Below, one piece after another: positions 18,565 through 26,946 of a stretch of DNA of 34,589 nt (its first letter is position 1; each line of letters opens with the position of its first letter). Made by a program: the position numbers and the translations under genes. Origin of the DNA: an uncultured Sphingopyxis sp. Lineage in GTDB: Bacteria; Pseudomonadota; Alphaproteobacteria; Sphingomonadales; Sphingomonadaceae. The stretch lies in NCBI GenBank assembly GCA_936933955.1, contig CAKZIN010000049.1, positions 1 through 34,589 of the forward strand, written 5' to 3'. The notes beneath the pieces are model-generated. The model was not told the origin of the DNA. It ran no database searches and saw only the letters and a program-made list of their open reading frames with translations.

Positions 18565-19292
18565 CCGCGTTCGTCGAGCCCGCTGCGGATCGCTTCGATG
18601 GCGGTGTCGACCTGGCGCTGGTCGGTGGCGCGAGCGACGAAGTTGGCGCCGACGCGGCCTTCGCGGAAAAAGGGATAGCTGCCGATTGCCACGCCGTCGT
18701 GCGCCCGCTCGACCGCGCGCAGCATGTCCGCGACCTCGCTCTCCGCCACCCAGCCGCCGATGGTTGCCGAGACGAGCGGCGCGCCGCCCTCTAGCGTGCC
18801 GGTGAGCACATCGAGCATACCCGCGGTGATATGGGGCACGCCGGCCATGATGAAGATGTTGCCGATGCGCATCCCCGGCGCGCCCGACATGCGGTTGGGG
18901 ATCAACTCTGCGCCCTCCGGCACCCGCGCCATGCGCAGCCTTGCCTCCGTCGCGCCGCCCTTGTCGGCGTAGTAGCGGGTGAGCACCTCGACCGCTTGCG
19001 GGTGGTGGACGACGCCTACGCCCAGCGCGGCGGCGATGGCGTCGACGGTGATGTCGTCGTGCGTCGGCCCGATCCCGCCGGTGGTGAAGAGATAGTCGTA
19101 GCGGTCCCGCAACGCATTCACCGCAGCGACGATCTCCGCCTCGACATCCGGCACGATGCGCACTTCGCTGAGGCGGATGCCCTGGGCGTTGAGCCAGCTC
19201 GCCACCTGCGCGACGTTGCGGTCCTGGGTGCGGCCCGACAGGATTTCATCGCCGATCACCGCCAGCCCGGCGGTCCAGATGCGCTCGCTCAT
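18537..19292 (-). CDS. CinA-type competence/damage-inducible protein (molybdopterin-binding fold)
   Basis: This 251-residue protein has the MoCF/CinA N-terminal fold: G-D-E-I-L-S-G-R-T-Q-D near residue 14, the loop T-T-G-G-I-G-P-T-H-D-D near 70-80, and G-A-P-G-M near 140. It corresponds to the N-terminal domain of CinA. The C-terminal amidase domain (nicotinamide-nucleotide amidohydrolase) is absent. In related proteins the N-terminal domain is linked to ADP-ribose or NMN-related pyrophosphatase activity, but the activity here is unknown. Its last 28 bases overlap the end of the convergent MFS gene. It starts 110 bases from the divergently oriented methionine aminopeptidase gene. Confidence 0.85.
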   Translation of the reverse strand: MSERIWTAGLAVIGDEILSGRTQDRNVAQVASWLNAQGIRLSEVRIVPDVEAEIVAAVNALRDRYDYLFTTGGIGPTHDDITVDAIAAALGVGVVHHPQAVEVLTRYYADKGGATEARLRMARVPEGAELIPNRMSGAPGMRIGNIFIMAGVPHITAGMLDVLTGTLEGGAPLVSATIGGWVAESEVADMLRAVERAHDGVAIGSYPFFREGRVGANFVARATDQRQVDTAIEAIRSGLDERGYAPVDGGI

Positions 19293-19402
19293 GGCGCGAG
19301 TGTAGAGCGTGGCGGCGCGGCAGCAAGCGATCGTGCCTGGGCGGGCGAATTTCGCGGCGGCGGACTCGTTCGTGCGGCTAGGATTTCGCCGAACGCTCGC
19401 TT

Positions 19403-20242
19403 ATGACCCGCGCCATGCACACCCGCTACGTCACACTCGCCGACGAGGAGATCGCGACCCCGCGCGACGGCGTGATCAAGCTGCACGGCGAAGCGGCTTT
19501 TGCAGGGATGCGCCGCGCGGGCGCGCTGGCGGCGGCGGCGCTCGACATCATCGAACCGTTCGTGGTGCCGGGCGCGGTGACGGCGGAGATCGACGCGCGC
19601 ATTCTCGACTATATCGTCGCGGCGGGCGCGGTGCCGGCGACCGTCGGCTATCGCGGCTATGCGCATGCGAGCTGCATCTCTATCAACCAGGTGGTCTGCC
19701 ACGGCATCCCGAGCGAAAAGACGCTCAAGGACGGGGACATCGTCAACATCGACATCACCGTGATCGTCGATGGCTGGCACGGCGACACCAGCCGTACCTT
19801 TCTGGTCGGCGACGTGCCGCTCAAGGCGCGGCGGCTGGTCGAGGTGACCTATGAATGCCTGATGCTCGGGCTGGAAGCGGCGCGGCCGGGCAACACGATC
19901 GGCGACATCGGCTGGGCCATTCAGAGCCACGCCGAACGCCACCGCTACGGCGTGGTGCGCGAGTTTTGCGGACATGGGCTCGGTCGCCTGTTCCACGACG
20001 CGCCGGAGGTGGTGCATGTCGGGCCGCCCGGGTCGGGGCCCGAGTTGCGACCGGGGATGTTCTTCACCGTCGAACCGATGATCAACCTCGGCAAGCCGGG
20101 GGTAAAGGTGCTCGCCGACGGGTGGACCGCGGTAACGCGGGACCGCAGCCTCACCGCGCAGTTCGAACATAGCATCGGCATCACCGAAACGGGCTGCGAA
20201 ATCTTTACTTTGAGCGCCGCCGAAAAGGCACGCGGGCTTTAG
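19403..20242 (+). CDS. map: Type I methionine aminopeptidase
   Basis: This enzyme removes the initiator Met from nascent proteins in the cytoplasm. At 279 residues it has all five metal ligands: the two Asp in I-D-I-T-V-I-V-D-G-W-H-G-D-T-S, the His in C-G-H-G-L-G-R, the Glu in F-T-V-E-P-M and the Glu in Q-F-E-H-S-I. The substrate-pocket His is in V-V-C-H-G-I-P. There is no strong ribosome binding site; the ATG at 19403 or the in-frame ATG at 19415 could be used. An N-terminal extension of about 20 residues relative to E. coli MetAP is common in alphaproteobacteria. Confidence 0.95.
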   Translation: MTRAMHTRYVTLADEEIATPRDGVIKLHGEAAFAGMRRAGALAAAALDIIEPFVVPGAVTAEIDARILDYIVAAGAVPATVGYRGYAHASCISINQVVCHGIPSEKTLKDGDIVNIDITVIVDGWHGDTSRTFLVGDVPLKARRLVEVTYECLMLGLEAARPGNTIGDIGWAIQSHAERHRYGVVREFCGHGLGRLFHDAPEVVHVGPPGSGPELRPGMFFTVEPMINLGKPGVKVLADGWTAVTRDRSLTAQFEHSIGITETGCEIFTLSAAEKARGL

Positions 20243-20255
20243 CGCTAGGGGGCGT

Positions 20256-20283
20256 TTGCGCGCGCCGCGGATGCGGTTATGAC
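20256..20283 (+). promoter_or_regulatory. Putative sigma-70 promoter of glnB
   Basis: TTGCGC and TATGAC are separated by 16 bases. Transcription would start near 20290, about 20 bases ahead of the GTG start of glnB. The ATG at 20279 that opens the longer reading frame would fall inside the -10 box, which supports the GTG start. The boxes are only moderate matches, and no -24/-12 sigma-54 site was seen. Confidence 0.35.
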
Positions 20284-20311
20284 GGCCTCGCGTCAAAGGG
20301 GGCGCCGCCTA

Positions 20312-20650
20312 GTGAAAAAAATCGAAGCGGTCATCAAACCGTTCAAGCTCGACGACGTGAAGGAAGCGCTTCACGACGTCGGTGTCAGCGGCATCACCGT
20401 CACCGAAGCCAGGGGGTTCGGTCGCCAGAAAGGCCACACTGAACTGTATCGCGGCGCGGAATATGTCGTCGATTTCCTCCCCAAGGTGAAGCTTGAGGTG
20501 GTGGTCGACGACCCGCTCGCGGATCGCGTGGTGGAGGCGATCGCCGCCGCCGCGCACACCGGCCGCATCGGCGACGGCAAGATCTTCGTCACCCCCATTG
20601 AATCCGCGCTGCGTATTCGCACCGGCGAACGCGACGCGGACGCATTGTAA
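20312..20650 (+). CDS. glnB: PII nitrogen regulatory protein
   Basis: From the GTG at 20312 the product is 112 residues, exactly the usual PII length, starting V-K-K-I-E-A-V-I-K-P-F-K-L. The T-loop carries Y51 in E-L-Y-R-G-A-E-Y-V-V-D-F, the residue uridylylated by GlnD at low nitrogen. The B-loop T-G-R-I-G-D-G-K-I-F and the C-terminal R-I-R-T-G-E are intact. PII senses 2-oxoglutarate and ATP/ADP and signals to the adenylyltransferase and NtrB. A longer frame from ATG 20279 adds 11 residues unlike any PII and is rejected. glnA follows after 39 bases, the common glnBA operon. Confidence 0.96.
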   Translation: MKKIEAVIKPFKLDDVKEALHDVGVSGITVTEARGFGRQKGHTELYRGAEYVVDFLPKVKLEVVVDDPLADRVVEAIAAAAHTGRIGDGKIFVTPIESALRIRTGERDADAL

Positions 20651-20689
20651 CCCTCCTCCCTCTCCCACCTTCAACCGTCAGGAGCGACC

Positions 20690-22102
20690 ATGCCTGCCAG
20701 CCCCAAGGACATCCTCGACCTCATCCAGGAAAAGGAGGTCGAATGGGTCGACCTTCGCTTCACCGACCCCAAGGGGAAGTGGCAGCATCTGACGATGTCC
20801 GCCGCGCTGCTTGATGAAGACCAGCTCGAAGACGGGCTGATGTTCGACGGTTCGTCGATCGAAGGTTGGAAGGCGATCAACGAATCGGACATGGTGCTGC
20901 GCCCCGATCTCGACGCGGTGCACCTCGATCCCTTCTCGGCGACGCCGATGCTGGTGGTGTTCTGCGACGTGGTGGAGCCGGCGACCGGCGATCTCTACGC
21001 CCGCGACCCGCGATCGACGGCGAAGCGCGCCGAAGCCTATGTCCAGCAGACCGGCATCGCCGACACCGTTTATGTCGGGCCCGAAGCCGAGTTCTTCATG
21101 TTCGACGATGTTCGCTTCGAAAATAATTACGCGGCGTCGGGCTACACCATCGACGACATCGAGCTGCCGACCAACACCGGTCGCAGCTACGACAGCGGCA
21201 ATATGGCGCACCGCCCGCGGGCGAAGGGCGGCTATTTCCCGGTGGCCCCGGTCGACAGCGCGGTGGACATCCGTGGCGAGATGGTCAGCACCATGACGGA
21301 AATCGGCCTCAAGATGGACAAGCACCATCACGAGGTCGCCGCGGCGCAGCATGAACTCGGCATGATCTTCGACACGCTCGTGAAGACCGCCGACAATATG
21401 CAGATCTACAAATATGTCGTGCACCAGGTCGCGCACGCTTACGGCAAGACCGCGACCTTCATGCCCAAGCCGATCAAGGACGATAACGGCAGTGGGATGC
21501 ACACGCACTTCTCGCTGTGGAAGGGTGGCAAGCCTCTGTTCGCCGGGGACGGCTACGCCGGCCTCAGCGACATGTGCCTTTATTTTATCGGCGGCGTGAT
21601 CAAGCACGCCAAGGCGCTCAACGCCTTCACCAACCCGACCACCAACAGCTACAAGCGGCTGGTGCCGGGCTTTGAAGCACCGGTGCTGCTGGCCTACTCC
21701 TCGCGCAACCGCTCCGCCTCGTGCCGCATCCCGTACGGCACCGGCGCCAAGTCGAAGCGCGTGGAGTTCCGCTTCCCCGACGCGATGGCGAACCCGTACC
21801 TCTGTTATGCGGCGATCCTGATGGCGGGGCTCGACGGCATCCAGAACCGCATCCATCCCGGCGATGCGATGGACAAGAACCTCTACGACCTGCCGCCGGA
21901 AGAGCTGACCGACATCCCCACCGTCGCCGCCAGCCTGCGCGAAGCGCTCGACGCGCTGAAGGCGGACCATGGCTTCCTGCTCAAGGGCGACGTGTTCTCG
22001 TCCGACCAGATCGAAGCCTATATCGAGGTCAAGTGGGCCGAGGTGCACCGCTGGGAAATGACGCCGAGCCCGGTCGAATTCGACATGTATTATAGCGCCT
22101 GA
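20690..22102 (+). CDS. glnA: Type I glutamine synthetase
   Basis: This is a cytoplasmic dodecameric enzyme making glutamine from glutamate, ammonia and ATP. At 470 residues it has the beta-grasp signature F-D-G-S-S-I-E-G-W near 50-60, metal ligands in V-G-P-E-A-E-F-F and in the H-E-V-A-A-A-Q-H-E block, K-P-I-K-D-D-N-G-S-G-M-H at the ATP site, and N-R-S-A-S-C-R-I-P. The adenylylation Tyr is present in N-L-Y-D-L-P-P-E-E at residue 399, the equivalent of Tyr397, so GlnE-type control is expected. An AGGAG precedes the ATG. A strong terminator follows the gene. Confidence 0.98.
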   Translation: MPASPKDILDLIQEKEVEWVDLRFTDPKGKWQHLTMSAALLDEDQLEDGLMFDGSSIEGWKAINESDMVLRPDLDAVHLDPFSATPMLVVFCDVVEPATGDLYARDPRSTAKRAEAYVQQTGIADTVYVGPEAEFFMFDDVRFENNYAASGYTIDDIELPTNTGRSYDSGNMAHRPRAKGGYFPVAPVDSAVDIRGEMVSTMTEIGLKMDKHHHEVAAAQHELGMIFDTLVKTADNMQIYKYVVHQVAHAYGKTATFMPKPIKDDNGSGMHTHFSLWKGGKPLFAGDGYAGLSDMCLYFIGGVIKHAKALNAFTNPTTNSYKRLVPGFEAPVLLAYSSRNRSASCRIPYGTGAKSKRVEFRFPDAMANPYLCYAAILMAGLDGIQNRIHPGDAMDKNLYDLPPEELTDIPTVAASLREALDALKADHGFLLKGDVFSSDQIEAYIEVKWAEVHRWEMTPSPVEFDMYYSA

Positions 22103-22126
22103 CCGTCATCGGCTGGATGCAAGAAA

Positions 22127-22159
22127 GGCCCCGCACTCCGACGAGTGCGGGGCCTTTTT
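22127..22159. terminator. Bidirectional intrinsic terminator between glnA and the zinc dehydrogenase gene
   Basis: A 12-base-pair perfect stem (GGCCCCGCACTC with GAGTGCGGGGCC) closes a CGAC tetraloop. It is followed by TTTTTC on the plus strand and by TTTCTT on the minus strand. It lies 25 bases after the glnA stop and 23 bases after the end of the convergent dehydrogenase gene, so it can end both transcripts. Confidence 0.92.
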
Positions 22160-22181
22160 CTTTGCGGTTGGCCGCGCGTCG

Positions 22182-23372
22182 TTACGCGGCTTGCTTCACG
22201 CCACCGGGCTTCAGAACGACCTTGGTCCAGACATCCTGGTCCTTGTAGAAGTTCTCATACCCCTTGGGCGCTTCCTCAAGATCGAGGCGGTGCGAGATGA
22301 GCCACGTCGTCTCGAGCTCGCCCGACTCGATCCGCTTGAGGAGATCGGCGGTATATTTCTGCACATGCGTCTGGCCGGAGCGCAGCTGCAGCCCCTTTTG
22401 CATCAGGCCGCCGAGCGGGAACGCGTCTGCATAGCCGCCATAGACCCCCGGCACAGACACTCGCCCGCCCTTGCGCACCGCGGTCAGAGCCTGGCGTAGC
22501 GCGGAAATGCGGTCGTTGGCGATGCCGACCTTTTGCTTCGCCCGGTCGATCAAAGAGCCGGGGTCCATCCCGTGCGATTCCATCCCCACGGCGTCGATCA
22601 CCGCGTCAGGGCCGATGCCGCCGGTCATCTCCATCAGCGCGTCGAGGACGTCGGTTTCCTTGTAGTTGATCGTCTTGGCGCCGATCGCCTTGGCGAGCTC
22701 CAGTCGCTTCGGGAAATGATCGATCACGATCACCTGCTCGGCGCCCATCACCTTGGCCGACTGCGCTGCGAACAGGCCGACAGGGCCTGCGCCCCACACC
22801 GCCACCGTGTCGCCGGGTTCGATGTCGCAGTTCTCCGCTGCCATCCAGCCGGTTGGCAAAATGTCGGTGAGGAAAAGCACCTTATCGTCTTCGAGGTGGT
22901 CGGGGACGACGAGCGGGCCGACGTCGCTGAACGGCACGCGGACATATTCCGCCTGACCGCCGGGATAGCCGCCGGTGAGCGCGGTGTAGCCGAATGCCCC
23001 GGTCATGCCGTGGCCGAACATCACCTCGCTCGGGTCCTGCGTCTCCACCGGGTTGGAGTTGTCGCAACAGCTGTAATGCTGGCGTTCGCAGAAGAAGCAG
23101 TGCCCGCAGCTGATGGTGAACGGGACGATGACCCGCTGCCCTTTCTCGAGCGTCGATTCGGATCCGACCTCGACCACCTCACCCATGAATTCGTGGCCGA
23201 GAATGTCGCCCGGCTTGAGCGCCGGGATCTGGTTGTTCCACAGGTGCAGGTCCGACCCGCAGATCGCGGTCGAGCTGATCTTGATGATCGCATCGCGCGG
23301 GTTGACGATCTCGGGGTCGGGCATGGTCTCGACGCGCACATCGCGCTTTCCGTGCCAGGTGAGCGCACGCAT
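22182..23372 (-). CDS. Zinc-dependent alcohol dehydrogenase, formaldehyde-dehydrogenase-like
   Basis: This 396-residue medium-chain dehydrogenase has the catalytic zinc ligands Cys38 (A-I-C-G-S-D) and His60 (G-H-E-F-M-G-E). The structural zinc cluster cysteines are at 89, 92, 95 and 103 (C-G-H-C-F-F-C and S-C-C). The Rossmann loop is V-W-G-A-G-P-V-G-L-F. Overall length and the C-terminal half resemble the glutathione-independent formaldehyde dehydrogenase group of NAD-dependent enzymes. Oxidation of formaldehyde or another short alcohol/aldehyde is therefore plausible but not proven. The start overlaps the stop of the SRPBCC gene by one base (TGATG), so the pair is probably one operon. Confidence 0.87.
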   Translation of the reverse strand: MRALTWHGKRDVRVETMPDPEIVNPRDAIIKISSTAICGSDLHLWNNQIPALKPGDILGHEFMGEVVEVGSESTLEKGQRVIVPFTISCGHCFFCERQHYSCCDNSNPVETQDPSEVMFGHGMTGAFGYTALTGGYPGGQAEYVRVPFSDVGPLVVPDHLEDDKVLFLTDILPTGWMAAENCDIEPGDTVAVWGAGPVGLFAAQSAKVMGAEQVIVIDHFPKRLELAKAIGAKTINYKETDVLDALMEMTGGIGPDAVIDAVGMESHGMDPGSLIDRAKQKVGIANDRISALRQALTAVRKGGRVSVPGVYGGYADAFPLGGLMQKGLQLRSGQTHVQKYTADLLKRIESGELETTWLISHRLDLEEAPKGYENFYKDQDVWTKVVLKPGGVKQAA

Positions 23373-24058
23373 CAGGCTTCTCCGTTCTTGATCTTAGCGT
23401 CGGCGCGCAGGTTGGCGGCGTCGGCGACTTCGCCAGCCTCGACCAGCATCTTAAGCCGCTTAAGGCTATGGCCGATGCGCGTCTTGGCATCCTTTTGCGC
23501 TAGCCCGCGGGCGGCGTTTCCGACCTTGCCGCCCAGCGGACGATGGGTCAGCGCCACCGAAACGGTCGTGCCGCGCTTGCCGGGCGCGGCAGCCATGCGG
23601 ACCATGCCGTGGGTGCTGTCATCGCCATCGAGCGTGAAGCGACGCTCCTCCCCCTCGCCCGAAAAGCGATAGGTGGAGTTGCCGACGGTGAGCGCATCAC
23701 CCTCCCAGTGGACCGCGCTGGTTCCGCCGAACAATGCGCTCGCATTGTCGCGCGCGGCCTTTCGGATTTCCTGGGGCGTGGCGTCGATGGTGACCGAGCG
23801 CTGGATCGTCTCCTCGCCGGACACGACGCCGGCGCTCGAATCCTTGGCGCTCGCCCAGGGTGCGTCGTCGCCGTGGCGTTCCTTACTGCCACTGAGTGCA
23901 CGGTATGCGACGTAGCCGCCAATTGCCGCGATGCCGAGCGCAATCGCCCCGGCTGCAGCGCCGCCGGGCGCCGCGTCGCGCATGTCACGGCCGCGTGCGC
24001 GCGCGTCGCGCATCAACCGGTGGAATGCTTCCCGCGCATCCTCTCGCGAAACATCCAT
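23372..24058 (-). CDS. SRPBCC-family protein with an N-terminal membrane helix
   Basis: This protein of 228 residues has a charged N-terminus, one Ala/Gly/Ile-rich membrane helix at about residues 30-55, and a START/SRPBCC-type ligand-binding domain at about 80-200 (Q-R-S-V-T-I-D-A-T-P-Q-E-I-R, later G-T-T-V-S-V-A-L-T-H). It begins 95 bases from a divergent peptidase gene, with AAGGAG ahead of its ATG. SRPBCC proteins bind hydrophobic ligands, but the substrate cannot be told here. The one-base overlap with the dehydrogenase gene suggests the two act together, perhaps in a stress-induced pathway; this is inference. Confidence 0.75.
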   Translation of the reverse strand: MDVSREDAREAFHRLMRDARARGRDMRDAAPGGAAAGAIALGIAAIGGYVAYRALSGSKERHGDDAPWASAKDSSAGVVSGEETIQRSVTIDATPQEIRKAARDNASALFGGTSAVHWEGDALTVGNSTYRFSGEGEERRFTLDGDDSTHGMVRMAAAPGKRGTTVSVALTHRPLGGKVGNAARGLAQKDAKTRIGHSLKRLKMLVEAGEVADAANLRADAKIKNGEA

Positions 24059-24153
24059 CGCTCGGGCTCCTTTTCAGATTGTGAAGATGTGTCCCGAACG
24101 CGCGGGCCACGCCCGGAGTTGCGCGCATCGCTCAGCTAATTAGGCTGATCGAC

Positions 24154-25452
24154 ATGAAGACGCTCCTCGCCGCCATGGCGCTCGCCAGCCTGTCGATCCC
24201 CGCCGCCGCCGCACCATCACGCGCCGACCGCGCCGCGCAGAGCCACGTCGCCAGCGACGTAGCGCATGGCGAGGCGCTGCTCGAACGGCTGGTGATGCAG
24301 AATTCGGGCACGATGAACCGCGATGGCGTGCGTGCGGCGGGGGCGATCGTCGCGCCGCTGTTGACCGAGCTCGGCTTCGAGACCCGCTGGGTCGACGGGG
24401 CGGCGTGGCAGCGCGCAGGCCACCTCGTCGCGACACATCGTGGCAACGGACGCGGCAAGCGCATCCTGCTGATCGGCCACCTCGACACGGTGTTCGAACC
24501 CGACGCCGCTTTCACCGGCTACCGGGTGGAGGGTCGCCGCGCGGTCGGGCCCGGCGTCGGCGACGACAAGGGTGGGGTGGTGATCATCGTCCAGGCGCTG
24601 CGGGCGATGCGCGCCGCGGGAACGCTGCGCGATGCGGACATCATGGTCGTGCTCACCGGCGATGAAGAGCGCGTCGGCAGCCCGATCAGCGCCGCGCGCC
24701 GCGACCTCATCGCCGCAGGTGAATGGGCCGACGTCGCGATCGAGTATGAGAACCTCGCCACCGATCAGGGCCAGGAATTCGGCACCGTCGCGCGGCGGGG
24801 CTCGACCAGCTGGCAGCTGAGCGTGACGGCGCGGAGCGGCCACAGCTCGGGCGTGTTCGGGAGCGGCGGCTATGGCGCGATCTACGAAGCGGCGCGCATC
24901 CTCGACCGCTTTCGCCAGGAGCTTCCCGAGCCTAACTTGAGCGTCAATGTGGGGCTGCTTGTTGGCGGCACCCCTGCGAGCATCGACCTCGAAACCGAGA
25001 CCGCGAGCGCCACCGGCAAGACCAACATCATCCCCGCGGCCGCGCAAGCGCGCGGCGACCTGCGCACGCTCACTCCCGAACAGGAGGCGGCGGCTCGGGC
25101 GAAGATGCAGGCGATCGTCGCCAGCGCACCGCTCAACGGGGCGGAGGCGACGCTGACCTTTTCCGAAGCCTATCCGCCGATGGCCCCGACGGCGGGCAAC
25201 CGCGCGCTGCTGACGCGGCTCAACGCGGTCAACCGCGACCTCGGCCTGCCGCAGATGGCCGAGTACGACCCCGCACGGCGCGGCGCCGCGGACTCGAGCT
25301 TCGTCGCCGCGCTCGCCGACACCATCGGCGGGATGGGCCCGGCGGGCGGAGGAGCCCATGCGCCGGGAGAGTGGGTCAACCTCGACAGCCTGCCGCGTCA
25401 GGCGCTCCGCTCGGCGGTGCTGATCGCGCGGCTCAGCGCAGAGCGTCGCTGA
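24154..25452 (+). CDS. Secreted M20-family metallopeptidase (glutamate-carboxypeptidase-like)
   Basis: This 432-residue protein has a signal peptide (M-K-T-L-L-A, hydrophobic core, cleavage after about A-A-A at residue 20), so it is probably periplasmic. The two-zinc M20 core is complete: H-x-D in I-G-H-L-D-T-V, the bridging Asp in G-V-G-D-D-K-G-G, the catalytic Glu pair in T-G-D-E-E-R-V-G, and a C-terminal His in G-G-A-H-A-P-G-E. A dimerisation insert with R-S-G-H-S-S-G follows the first half. The family cleaves amino acids from peptides or folate-like substrates; the substrate here is unknown. Confidence 0.85.
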   Translation: MKTLLAAMALASLSIPAAAAPSRADRAAQSHVASDVAHGEALLERLVMQNSGTMNRDGVRAAGAIVAPLLTELGFETRWVDGAAWQRAGHLVATHRGNGRGKRILLIGHLDTVFEPDAAFTGYRVEGRRAVGPGVGDDKGGVVIIVQALRAMRAAGTLRDADIMVVLTGDEERVGSPISAARRDLIAAGEWADVAIEYENLATDQGQEFGTVARRGSTSWQLSVTARSGHSSGVFGSGGYGAIYEAARILDRFRQELPEPNLSVNVGLLVGGTPASIDLETETASATGKTNIIPAAAQARGDLRTLTPEQEAAARAKMQAIVASAPLNGAEATLTFSEAYPPMAPTAGNRALLTRLNAVNRDLGLPQMAEYDPARRGAADSSFVAALADTIGGMGPAGGGAHAPGEWVNLDSLPRQALRSAVLIARLSAERR

Positions 25453-25524
25453 CGCTTGCACCGCGGGGGCCAAGCGCCCACTCTTTCCCGGAACAACCGA
25501 CAGCTACGGGAAGGCGAGAGGGCC

Positions 25525-26946
25525 ATGCGCGAACATCTCCAGCACTATATCGACGGCGCCTGGGTCGACAGCGAAGGCGGTACGCGGCGCGAGGTCATCA
25601 ATCCGGCGACGGAGGAGCCGTGCAGCGCCATCACGCTCGGCACGCAGGCCGACGTCGACAAGGCGGTGACCGCCGCGCGCCGCGCATTCGCCAGCTTCTC
25701 CCATACCAGCGTCGAAGAGCGCTCCGCGCTGATCGGGCGCGTGATCGAGGAATATAAGAAGCGCATGGGCGACCTCGCGGCAGTGGTTAGCGAGGAGATG
25801 GGCGCACCGATCAGCTTCGCGACGATGGCACAGGTGCCCGCGGGGCTCGGCCACTTCATGGCGACGCAAAAGGCACTGGGCGAATTTCAGTTCGAGGAGG
25901 AGGTCGGCGGCGGCGCGCGCGTCGTGTACGAACCAATCGGCGTTGTCGGCCTGATCACCCCGTGGAACTGGCCGCTCAACCAGATCGTCGCCAAGGTCGC
26001 GCCGTGCCTTGCTGCGGGCAACACGATGGTGCTGAAGCCGTCGGAGGAGTGCCCCTCCAATGCGGTTATCCTGGCAGAGATCATGGACGCGGCGGGGGTT
26101 CCCGCGGGCGTGTTCAACCTCGTCCAGGGTGACGGGCCCGGCGTGGGCGCGGCCATCTCCGCGCATCCCGACATCGACATGGTGAGCTTCACCGGCTCCA
26201 CCCGCGCCGGGATCGCGGTCGCGCAAGCGGCGGCTCCGACGGTCAAGAAGGTGCATCAGGAACTGGGCGGAAAGGCGCCCAACTTGGTGCTCGAAGGCGC
26301 GGATTTGAGCGAAGTGCTGCCGCCGACGGTGCAAGGCGTCGTCGCCAACACCGGGCAGAGCTGCATCGCGCCGACGCGCATCCTCGTCCATGAAAGCCAG
26401 AAGGGCGCGGCGCACGCGACCGTCGCGGCGATCATGGCGCAGGTGCCGGTGGACAGCCCGGCCAAGGAGGGGATGCACATCGGCCCGGTCGTCAACAAGG
26501 CGCAGTTCGACAAGATCCAGGACCTCATCCAGTCGGCGATCGATGAGGGCGCAACCCTGCTCCATGGCGGCCCCGGTCTCCCCGAGACGGTCAATCGCGG
26601 CTACTATATCCGTCCGACCGCGCTTGGCGACGTGACCCCGCAGATGCGCATCTATCGCGAGGAGACGTTCGGTCCGGTCGCGACGATCAGCACCTATCGC
26701 GACGCGGAGGAAGCGGTGGCGATGGCCAACGACACCGAATACGGCCTCTCCGCCACCGTCTCGGGCCCGCCCGAAAAGGCGCGCGAGGTCGTCGGCAAGC
26801 TGCGCGCCGGGCTGGTCACGGTGAACAGCTGGGGCCCCAACAGCAACGCACCGTTCGGCGGCTACAAGAAGTCGGGCAACGGCCGCGAATATGGCAAGTG
26901 GGGCCTCGCCGATTTCATGGAGGTGAAGACGGTCGTCGGCGCGTGA
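25525..26946 (+). CDS. NAD(P)-dependent aldehyde dehydrogenase
   Basis: From the ATG at 25525 this is 473 residues. An upstream extension to 25456 lacks family character, while this ATG follows GAGAGGG. The catalytic Cys is at 280 (G-Q-S-C-I-A-P) and the general-base Glu at 246 (E-L-G-G-K-A-P-N). The cofactor segment P-W-N-W-P-L-N and the S-F-T-G-S-T-R motif are present. It oxidises an aldehyde to the acid. The sequence resembles the broad betaine-aldehyde/AldA-like group without a clear substrate. The stop overlaps the aroE start by GTGA. Confidence 0.92.
   Translation: MREHLQHYIDGAWVDSEGGTRREVINPATEEPCSAITLGTQADVDKAVTAARRAFASFSHTSVEERSALIGRVIEEYKKRMGDLAAVVSEEMGAPISFATMAQVPAGLGHFMATQKALGEFQFEEEVGGGARVVYEPIGVVGLITPWNWPLNQIVAKVAPCLAAGNTMVLKPSEECPSNAVILAEIMDAAGVPAGVFNLVQGDGPGVGAAISAHPDIDMVSFTGSTRAGIAVAQAAAPTVKKVHQELGGKAPNLVLEGADLSEVLPPTVQGVVANTGQSCIAPTRILVHESQKGAAHATVAAIMAQVPVDSPAKEGMHIGPVVNKAQFDKIQDLIQSAIDEGATLLHGGPGLPETVNRGYYIRPTALGDVTPQMRIYREETFGPVATISTYRDAEEAVAMANDTEYGLSATVSGPPEKAREVVGKLRAGLVTVNSWGPNSNAPFGGYKKSGNGREYGKWGLADFMEVKTVVGA

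Noticed and set aside
20678..22048. A 456-codon minus-strand open frame inside glnA
   Set aside because: Antisense shadow of glutamine synthetase, with no recognisable motif.
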